Shown in pieces: positions 55,371-64,000 of a DNA stretch of 64,000 nucleotides. A program made the translations under genes and the position numbers. The notes under the pieces were generated by a model that saw only the letters and a program-made list of their open reading frames with translations, did not search any database and was not told the origin of the DNA. Position 1 is the first letter of the stretch, and every line of letters starts with the position of its first letter. Origin of the DNA: Silene latifolia (Eukaryota; Streptophyta; Magnoliopsida; Caryophyllales; Caryophyllaceae); contig NC_133532.1 of assembly GCF_048544455.1 (NCBI RefSeq), forward strand, positions 84,399,156 to 84,463,155, written 5' to 3'.

Positions 55371-57560
55371 ACAATACCCCACTTCACCCCACAACAATAC
55401 TTCGTCTCATAAGTAAACTCACAGGAAACAGCAGTAAATAAAACAACAATCTATATAACTTATATACACTTTCGAAAATTCGTCTCATAAGTATCCCGCC
55501 TACTCCACCACAACCGATGATGACATCGCAGCATCGCCACCAACAACCGCACCGTAGAGCGAAATTACCCACATCGCAACACGGAGTACCGTGCCTGGAT
55601 CGCACCAGAAACACAACAACCATATTACCACAAGACCATACTCTCGACACAACAATCATCACATGACTCCTCCAACCACCATTACCCTTTCTGAATACCG
55701 TCCTGTTAGGTTACCATACACAACATATAACACGGAACACTCAGATACCAACTTTATGACTATCACACTATACCACTACTCGTGAGGTCGGAACCTCACA
55801 CAAACCTTTACACACATCATAGACCATAATCAAATCTAACTAGCTAATCCTGATCACGTAAGTTACCACTTGATAAAGGTTATCTCTCGCCCGAGCTTAA
55901 CTCGTATGCCCTTCATAACACATTCTTCCATTCACTAACTATCACCTCCTGACAAATGTACCCATATCATTAATACTCACTACTAGCAGACGCCTCTTAT
56001 ATCCACATCTTATACTCCATCGCAACCATATATACCAATCCGGCCTCCACAAAATCAACCTCTCTAGGACGGCTATCTTCTCTATTTAACGCCATCCTTA
56101 ACTACTCGTGACAACATCACAATACCACCATATTTCATATAACAAATATCTTACACTCACCTCTAAACATAACAGTTCATCTCTATATCGGTTAACATCC
56201 CCATTAACAAACAACAAATCCATCAACAAAATTTGCCTCAGCATTAATTCCAATTCTATCCTTAATTGTATCGTCACCTAACTCACCACCAAAATCTCAT
56301 ATTATAATACACGGATATTGTGGGACCCGGAAAGGAACCTTGGGATGCGTGAGGGGATCTTAGACTAGATTAGAGGTGACTCGGGAGTGATGTATAACTA
56401 TAAAGTGGACCGAGTATAACCTATACTAGACTTATTGGAGTTGTTATAATGTCCGCCTATAGAAGGGTCGTCTTGCAACTATCATAACTTGAGATCTAGA
56501 CATGGTATTGATGTAATTCTAATTTTAGGTGATAGCTTGTTCTCGTACGATTCCAACGGTAGGTCACACACCCAAAATAACTAGGAAACGAGTGAGATAT
56601 GACTGTTTTACGAAAACTCGTCATTGCTGAGAACTTGTCGCACTCGACCAAGTGGACTCGGAACTCGATTGGACTCGTCAGTCGACCAAGTGTCGCTGAA
56701 TCAGAACACGGGATAAGGAAATCTTATCCCTTTATCCTCATTCATTCTATCTTTTTCCTTTTTACTCCAAACTCTCTCCCTTCTCTCTTAAATCCTCACA
56801 AACACCATATTATGAGATTAAAGCTTGGTTTATGGGATTTCTCACCTTGCTCTTCATTCCATCCACCTCGTAAGTTGAGATCTATCTTTCTCTCGTTAGT
56901 ATGAACCCTAATTTTTAGGGGGGTTTTAATTGGGTTGTTTAATTAGTAATTAGTATGTATATGTGGGTAATTAGTGGGTAATAATAAGGGGTTTTGTATT
57001 ATGTTATAGTGTAGGATTATTTGTGATAGTTATTATGTGGTATTGTAGGATGAGACGGTCTTATGAGATGGATCTTGCTTATTAATTGGATTGCTTGTGA
57101 AGAATGTTAAAAGGTAGGTTAATCCTACTCGGTTTCAATAATGTGGTCATTACATATGTTGTGGTTAATGTTGTAATTAGTGTCACATAATTAGAGTAAT
57201 TGCATTATAACATGTTTAGTGGGTAATAACATTATTAAGGAGATAAGTATGTTGGTTGAATTGCATTATAACATGATATTGGTTAAGATGACTTGATAAG
57301 TCGGTAATTGGCATATTGTGTGCTATCTTGCATTATTGTAATTGTCATGTATATTGGAGAATATGACTGTTGTGATTGTTTGGTGTGTTACTTGGTTATT
57401 GAGGAGACGTAAGACGGTTGGGTGACCGTCTTATGCTTAAGTCGCCTCTCGGAGCTTCCCACTCCAAGATGGATGTGCACATTAATGGCTTGAGTCACGG
57501 AGGGACTCGTGTGGTTGAGACACGACGTCTGGTAGAGGATCTGGTTGGCTTCCAGACCCG
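55371..57560. other. Unassigned sequence, probably decayed retroelement
   Basis: No supported gene. 55371-56300 is rich in A and C on plus, with a near-duplicate word TTCGTCTCATAAGTA (55398 and 55480). 56310-57000 has a CT-rich leader-like part (56730-56800) followed by CACCTCGTAAGTTGAG, a possible splice donor. No domain could be read in either direction. Confidence 0.3.
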
Positions 57561-57664
57561 GTACGTCTGGGCGTGTCCCGGTACCTGTTTATGGTTGTTG
57601 GTATGTCTGGGCGTGTCCCGGTACCCGTATGGTTGTCTGTATGTCTGGGCGTGTCCCGGTACCG
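57561..57664. repeat. Three-copy minisatellite, period about 39 bp
   Basis: Units begin GTAYGTCTGGGCGTGTCCCG at 57561, 57601 and 57639. Spacers differ. The sequence is unlike its AT-rich surroundings. Confidence 0.8.
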
Positions 57665-58201
57665 TGGTGGTGGTTGTTTGATAGCGGTTCATTCATGTTA
57701 TAGTCATGTTGCATACTCACACACTTTGAGTTGAGTCACACTTTATTTATTTATTGAAACTGACGTTTGTCTGTCTGTGTAATTGTCACCTATTTCCGGG
57801 GTGGCCTGTGTCGATCCATATGATATTTCCGATCATATGGGGAGGAGGTTAAGTACAGGGTTTGCTTGTTGACGTGAACGGGATTCGGGCCGCGCTACGG
57901 ACTTTGGAGTCGAGTACATAGTCACTGATGCGTGTATTTTATATAGGTTTTTACCCTATATTTACACGCATTTCTGTGCTATTTATGTGGCAACTAGCTA
58001 CAAATGCCCCCGAATAGTCTACTTTGGTCTATCTTGTATTAATTGCAGGAATGAGTTGGAAGGAGCATAATCGAGCTAACTTGTCCCGTTTGCATGCATT
58101 TTGGAGAAAGAAGGATCGAAGCCCGGATATTGTTGCCTAAGGATGCGTGAAGTGATCCTGGAGGATGTTTTGAGTTGATCTACGCTGCTACAATGCTTTC
58201 A

Positions 58202-58402
58202 TACTCGATCGACCAAGATTGGTTGTCAAAACCGGTCGATCGAGTAACTTTAATGCTTGAGTTCCTCGATCGAGTGCTTCCATATGCTCGATCGAGATGG
58301 GTATCTTTTGAGTTCCTCGATCGAGTACTTATGTTACTCGATCGAGAGACTTGTCGCTTTTTGTCCTCGATCGAATAGTTTCATTCTACTCGATCGAGAG
58401 GT
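58202..58402 (+). promoter_or_regulatory. U3 CTCGATCGAG cluster of LTR D
   Basis: Eight copies with a TCGATCGA core lie within 200 bp (TACTCGATCGACCA, CGGTCGATCGAGTA, TCCTCGATCGAGTG, TGCTCGATCGAGAT and others). They sit at the same offset from the LTR start as in LTR B. The core is intact in every copy while flanks and spacers differ. The TATA candidate (AATAAATAAG, about 58458) is weak. Confidence 0.6.
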
Positions 58403-58696
58403 TTAATCTATTACGCAATCTTTTAGTATCTTTCGGATATTTTAATTTGTAACTTAGAATAAATAAGAAAGGAGGAAACGACGGTAGTGATCTCTCCTAT
58501 CTTCTTCTCTCTCATCTCCTCTCTTAAAACTCTACTCTTTAGACCTAAATTCTTTATTGTTCCCAACTCTCCTTTGTAATCAGTATTTCTGATCCTTAAT
58601 TCCTTTCCTAGTTATTATTGCAATATTTTTTTTTTTTGGTAAAATGTAAGTGTATATTAATAATAGGATATCAAAGTACAAGAGTCATGTGGGATA

Positions 58697-60811
58697 TTAC
58701 AATAAATTCAAGCTATGTAACCAATCAACATCATCTTGTTTCACCAACGTTAAATCCCTACTCCTTATTCTTGCTCTAATCTCCTGCATAATCAGAGAAC
58801 TAAGCTTCTCAGATCTGAGCACTTGCATATCCACCCTGCATCTATTCCTTTGCTGCCATATCTGATAGACCAAACACACAAGCAAAGCATACAATACTCT
58901 TTTCTGGACTTGAGAACCAGGATGCTGCATACTCCTTTCCAGCATATCATGAGTAGCTAGAATTCCTCCCATCACCTGATTTATAGCATGGATAACTCTT
59001 CTGCTATAAGGACAGTAAAAAAACAAGTGCTCCTGAGTTTCGATACCTAGCCCACACAACATACAATCGGCATCATCTGTAACACCAAACTGCAAAAGCT
59101 TACTTTTTGTTTTCAGAGCATCATGAACCCATATCCATCCCAGGAAGCTATGCTTAGGCGTGTTCCAGGGATTCCAAATCACAGAATGCCAACCAACCTT
59201 AGTCTGCACCCCTCTTAACCATCTGTAACAGCCTGCAGGAGAGTAACCATCAGGTTGATCATGCCATTTGCCATTCAAATAACCAGCTGCTAGTTCAGTT
59301 TTGACCCTGCATACACGCCTCCACACCCAACTAGTATTAGTGCTAGGCTCATATTCAGACCAAGACCTTCCTCGCAGATGATTACATTCCACCCACTTGA
59401 CCCAAACAGAGTCCCTTTCTTCCTAAATCCAGTCCACTAGTCTCCCAACTAGAGCTTTATTCCACATCTCCATATCCTGTAATCCCAGGCCCTGTTCCTC
59501 CTTGGTTCTGCACACCTTATCCCAAGCCACCAAATGAGCTCTCACATACTCAGGACTCCCATCCCACAAGAAATTCCTGCAGATAGCTTCAACTCTTTGT
59601 ATTATCCCTTTGGGAAGCATAAACAAAGAGGCCCAGTAGGAGCATAGGCTCTTTAGTACAGCTTGCACCAATATCAGTCTCCCTGCATAGGAAAATTTCC
59701 TAGCTCCATAGCCATGGATTTTGGAGCAAATTTTGTCCACAAGGCAATCACAATCTTTCTTCTGCACTCTAGTAGTTTGAATAGGCAGTCCTAAGTATCT
59801 GAAAGGCAGCTCCCCCTCTGTGAAACCTGACACACTGAGAATCTCTTGCTTTATCTGATCAGAAACTCCACAGAAATAAGCATTTGATTTGGCAGCACTG
59901 ATTTTAAGGCCTGTAGCTTTGGAGAACGTAGAGAAGGATCTCAGCAGCAACATCATGGACTTATCATCCCCCTTACTAAACATCAAGACATCATCAGCAA
60001 ACATCAAATTTGTCAGACCCATTTCCTTGCACATAGGGTGATAAGCAAAGTCATATCTAGCAGCTGCATATTTAAGTGTCCTAGTCAGGTACTCCATGCA
60101 AAGGGTGAAGATAAGAGGAGAAAGGGGGTCTCCCTGTCTCAGACCCCTCTTCCCTTGAAAGAATCCAAACATTTCCCCATTCAAAGAGACTGAGAAGGAA
60201 GCAGTAGTAATACATTGCATTACCAGGACTCTAAATTTCAGAGGGAACTTTAGCATTATCAACAGCTTATCCACAAACTCCCATTCAACAGTATCGTAGG
60301 CTTTTTACAGATCAATTTTAAACATACACCTAGGAGAGGATGAAGGCCTTTCATACAGTCTAATCAAGTCTTGACATATCAAGATATTCTCTTGAATGCT
60401 CCTGTGTTGTATAAAAGCTCCTTGGTTCTTGTCTACAATGCAAGGGAGAACCTCAGCCAACCTAGCACATAGTAGCTTTGATATGACCTTGTAAATAACA
60501 TTGCAACAAGCAATGGGACAGAATTGCAGGACAGACTGAGGCCTATCACATTTGGGCACCATAGTGAGAGTAGTTGCATTAATTTGTTTCAAAATCTTAC
60601 TATGTTGGAAGAAGTCAGTCAATGCTGTAACAACATATTCCTCCTCAATCATATTGCCATCCATATCCTCAATCATTATCACCCTATTCTTATTCCTCCT
60701 GCACCTGATAGAATTATGGAAATAAGCAGAGTTAGTGTCCCCTTCCTTGATCCAGACACTCTTAGCTCTTTGCTGCAAAAAACTATCCCTGGCTAGGCTC
60801 TTAATCTTCAA
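58697..60811 (-). pseudogene. LINE ORF2, reverse transcriptase and zf-RVT part
   Basis: In one frame: KSVWIKEGDTNSAYFHNSIR, then after a deletion ILKQINATTLTMVPK, IACCNVIYKVISKLLCARL and FKIDL. Next come a stop at about 60304, KRGLRQGDPLSPLIFTLCME, the catalytic LMFADDVLMFSKG, a stop at about 59422 and the zinc motif CMLCGLGIETQEHLFFYC. The deletion joins two Phe-rich segments (DFFQ|HSK), removing the RT start with its usual SPGPDG motif. It cannot be active. Confidence 0.88.
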
Positions 60812-60835
60812 CTCCTGGCATGCCTCAAACTCCTG

Positions 60836-61816
60836 CTACTGTAGCAGTAAATTGTCAGGATCCCTGCCCAGTTGAGCCTGCAGATCCTCAACCTCCTGCT
60901 GCAGCTTTGTAGTAGTCTTCTCAATATCACTAAAGTCATCCCTATTCAGCTGACACAACCCAGCTTTAAGTCCCTTCAAATTTTTGGTCAATCTATAGAG
61001 AGGAGTGCCCTCTATGCCTCTGTCCCAATGCTTTCTGACAGTGTTAACAAACTCTTTAGAACTGCCCCACATATTAAGGTATTTGAAACTACTTTTGCCC
61101 CTCCCATTGGTAGAACTCCTTATCAGGCAAGGAGAGTGATCAAAGAGACCCTCTGGCAAGAAATGAGCATATGTGTCAGGATATAAATCACACCATTCTC
61201 TATTAACCAAGAATCTATCTATCCTGCTGTAGATTCTCTGCTCAGGCCTCTGCTTGTTATTCCAGGTGTACAGGGAACCAGTAGCAGCAATGTCCACCAC
61301 CTCACAGTCCTCAACACATCTTCTGAAAGGTTCCATCTCAGCCATAGAGGAAGCCCCCCCATATCTCTCACTAGCAGCTAGGATACAGTTAAAATCACCT
61401 GCTATTGCCCATGGACCATGAGTCTGTCCAGCAATCTTCCTCAGCTGATTCCAAAGAGGAACTCTCTCTTGAATGCTATTGAAAGCATAGACCACAGTCA
61501 AGTAGCACATGCTTTTGTCAAGCAAAGATTCCACCTTCATATGAATGAACTGAGCATTGTACTCAATAAAATTCACCCTAAACCTCTTTGGTTGCCATAA
61601 AATCCATATTCGTCCTCCACTATGATATCCATTATTAGTAGAAATACACCATCCATTATTGAAACTATTAACAGCCTTTAAAAAATTTTTATTCTTGATT
61701 TTTGTTTCCAATAGACCAAATAAGCCTATTCCCTTATTCTGTAAGAAATAATTTATACTTTTCTGTTTCCCTACTCTATTCATACCCCTAATATTCCAAA
61801 ATCCAATACTATCCAT
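60836..61816 (-). pseudogene. LINE ORF2, AP-type endonuclease part
   Basis: It starts MDSIGFWNIRGMNRVGKQKS (N in WNIRG), LLETKIKNKNF (catalytic E), WAIAGDFNCIL (GDFN), RIYSRIDRFLVN, and FDHSPCLIRS (DHSP). All active-site blocks of the APE-like nuclease that nicks target DNA are present. A TAG at about 60836 (CAG to TAG) separates it from RT in the same frame. The start overlaps the end of ORF1. Confidence 0.9.
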
Positions 61817-63104
61817 GTGAATGTGTAGGAGAGATCGAAACCATTACCATTTACACCTGACTTCATTGAGGGACGAGAAGAAGCAACATCCCAGTAGGAT
61901 TGAGCTCCAAAGTCCACTTTACTATATCCACCAGGCTCCTCATTCCTCCTTTTAAGAATAGTCAATCTCTTGATTGGGGTAGTGATAATTTGACTTTTCT
62001 GGACAGGAGACTTACCAGCTACTTGTTCCACCACAACTATTTCAGTAGCAACTACCTGTATCTACTTCTCAGGAGCTTTCAACTGCTCAGGACTTTCTTA
62101 GCAACAGGCCTCCACACTTTCCTAGCTGTAACAGCACCTTTCTTCTTTTCCTCTACTCTTTTGCATTGGTCCCCATCATGACCCATTCCTTGACATTTAC
62201 TGCAAGTAATAGGCCTCCATTCATACTCTACCTCCACTTTAATCACATCTCCTTTTTCATCTTTAAACAAAACTTCTGATGGTAGAGGTTGATCCACCAT
62301 CATCTCCACCATCACTCTTGCAAAGCCTAATCTCGTTTTTTTATTCGTAGCCTGATCACTCTTCACATATTTACCCACCAAGCTAGATATCTTAGGCAGA
62401 CTCTTACCCCAGAACTTAATGGGTAGGTTATGTAGGCGTATCCAGGCGGGGACAGACTTAACATTAGCTTTTGTTAATTCAATATCCTTCGTCCATTCCT
62501 TAACTATCATTGGTTTGTTATCAAACAAATAGTGCCCTGACAATAAGACTTTCTCCTTCATCTCCACTGACTTAAACCTCACCAAGAAAACACCATTTGG
62601 AAGGAAAGAAATTTTGTCAATGTTGAATTTTGTCCAAATCCTCCTAATAAATCCCTCCACCACCTCCCACGGCGGATTAGCACCCAAAATGAAGCACATC
62701 ACCGCCTGGTTCCAATAGACTATCTCTTCCTCTACATCCTCAGGTTGGATTTGTAACATCTCATCGCACTCTGTTTTAGCGTCATCATCTTCTTCAGACT
62801 CTGTTTCCTGCGTTTCAGACACTACTTCGTCCTCCTCTCCATGCACCTCCTCTTCATCCTCATGGATTGATTCATCCTCACTATCTGTTTTAACAACTAA
62901 TTCAGGGATACCAACAACTTCATTAATATTTTTTATTTTTCCATTTGCATCAACATCAGGGCCGGCATGAATCTCATTAGGGCTTCCTTCTTTGGTTTCA
63001 TTCAGTTCTTCATCATTGATGCACGTCTCTATTTGCTTAGCAGGGATGCTCCGTCCTCTTAGAGACATCTCCCGCTGCCGTTGAAGGTTAGTTTTCCTCG
63101 CCAT
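61780..63104 (-). pseudogene. LINE ORF1 (DUF4283 and zinc knuckle)
   Basis: MARKTNLQRQREMSLRGRSI at 63104 is followed by an acidic stretch, a DUF4283 domain (QAVMCFILGANPPWEVVEGF to GFARVMVEM) and a CCHC knuckle CSKCQGMGHDGDQC. The frame is open to 62079, then one frameshift and a stop near 62050 lead to a tail ending at 61780 inside ORF2. ORF1 of plant L1 elements is thought to bind the element RNA. Confidence 0.85.
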
Positions 63105-63978
63105 TGGCGCGGAAACTAGGTCAAACTTCGCTTTCTCTCTCTATGCAGTCATCGGCTTTCTCTCTCTAGGGTTTCTTTGTAGTAGTTGCATATATTAGTT
63201 TGTGGCTTTATGATAACTTTAGGTTTTTCAAATTATTGCAATATTTATTTCTTGTTCTATTCATCTTTTGTCCTTTACTCTTTCTCTTGTCTTTGTTAGC
63301 AATTTATTCATCATGTTTAGTTTAATTGTTATGGTTGTTGTTTATATTCTCTCAACAGTAATTATGCATAGCTAATCTCCTTTGTTAGGACATAGGGGAG
63401 CCATGGTAATTAGGGAAATTTTGAATAGGAGATTAGGGCTTGGTACAAATTGGGTTTGTGTTGTTAATCATTGCATTTAATAGCAATTAGTTGTTTGAGT
63501 TGACGCATTTAGCTAATTGATTCAGTACACCTTGACCTAGATCGAGAGATTGGAAGGGGTAAGACTTGCAATGAACATTAAGGCATTCTAATGAGGGTGA
63601 AAGGTAAGTTATTAATGTTTTAGGGCGAATAGCGGACCGAGAGGACCTTTTCACTACCCTGCAGACCGAATCTATGCTGACCTTTGATCTTAGATTGCTT
63701 TCCTAGAAAACCATGGTGAACCGACTCTCCTAGCTATCTCTCTTTATCTGTTAACCTTTCTAAGTTTAATCCTTGTTCCCTTTTTATCTCTTCCTTTATA
63801 CCTTTGTAGTTTAGAGTTAAAATAATCAAAATCCCCAAGAAACGGTTACTCAGACGGACTTAATTAGCTTATAATATTCCCATCTCCCTGTGGATTCGAT
63901 ACCCGGCTTCCTCTACTACATTTTATAGAGACCGGTTGGTTTTATTTTTGATAGGGTTGCGACAGCCGTGTCAAATTT

Positions 63979-64000
63979 TGGCGCCATTGCTGGGGAGGTG
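63979..64000 (+). promoter_or_regulatory. Primer-binding site of element D
   Basis: TGGCGCCATTGCTGGGGA lies five bases after the LTR D end. It differs at two positions from the tRNA-Asp PBS of A/C-type Athila elements. It shows that element D continues to the right of the window. Confidence 0.75.

Larger units (their letters stand above)
58629..63231 (-). mobile_element. Near full-length L1-type LINE (copy 2)
   Basis: The 4603-bp insertion is flanked by the 15-bp TSD ATTATTGCAATATTT (58614-58628 and 63232-63246). On minus it has a 5' UTR, ORF1, ORF2 with endonuclease, RT and zf-RVT, a 3' UTR and an A tail. It is shorter than usual for plant L1 because of a deletion inside ORF2. It lies in LTR D. 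Copy 1 at 37300-38177 is nearly identical over its length. Confidence 0.92.
57926..63973 (+). repeat. 5' LTR of Athila-like element D, interrupted by a LINE
   Basis: It starts TGATGCGTGTATT and ends GACAGCCGTGTCA, followed at 63979 by a PBS. Removing the LINE and one TSD leaves about 1430 bp, close to LTR B (1455 bp), with which it shares start, motif cluster and U5 words. GTCAC (57921-57925) is the presumed TSD. The rest of D lies beyond the window. Confidence 0.8.

Noticed and set aside
56599..56904. 101-aa ORF ahead of a GTAAGT donor
   Set aside because: It could be a first exon, but no acceptor or second coding exon was found before LTR D, and the protein has no recognisable domain.

Overview
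This window is plant nuclear DNA made almost entirely of nested transposable elements. I find no intact host gene. Evidence for a flowering plant: Athila-, Tat- and Tekay-type Ty3/gypsy elements, tRNA-Asp and initiator-Met type primer-binding sites, an L1-type LINE with a DUF4283/zinc-knuckle ORF1, a plant mobile domain (PMD) gene with GT-AG introns, and a 5S-rRNA-bearing LTR. A dicot, perhaps Caryophyllales, is a weak guess.

Layout. 1-4017: 3' end of Athila element A (+), apparently inside element B. 4018-10424: 3' half of Athila-like element B (+), with an extra ORF broken by a 342-bp hAT element, then its 3' LTR. 10425-48943: a large Tat-lineage element T (-). Its 5' LTR is at the right and its 3' LTR is outside the window. 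T carries gag, protease, RT, RNase H plus second RNase H, and integrase on the minus strand. Two further genes lie on the plus strand: an 8-exon PMD/coiled-coil gene (11399-23535) and a single-exon DUF7745-like ORF (24562-26018). Tekay-type chromovirus E (12940-21225, TSD GTAGC) sits inside the PMD gene. Deletion-derivative Athila element C (36147-47464, minus, TSD ACAAT) sits inside T's 5' LTR, and C's own 3' LTR holds a head-to-head SINE/LINE insertion.

48944-57925: older fragments. These are an LTR end, a defective Athila gag (F), a non-LTR element with a restriction-like endonuclease between AAT microsatellites, a 5S-containing LTR and decayed sequence. 57926-64000: 5' LTR and PBS of another Athila-like element D (+), whose LTR holds a 4.6-kb LINE flanked by a 15-bp TSD.

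The most unusual signal is regulatory. The elements carry clusters of short, near-palindromic, CG-rich motifs: CTCGATCGAG in B, D and E; GACGAGCGGAT-type in A and C; AGGCGCGAGCC in T. In A, B, C and E the LTR cluster lies just upstream of a TATA box, and second clusters lie ahead of internal ORFs in B, C and E. In T the motif recurs in the LTR and ahead of both opposite-strand genes. This looks like a shared promoter design reached by separate lineages. Nearly all coding regions carry stops or frameshifts. All boundaries and homologies were read by eye.
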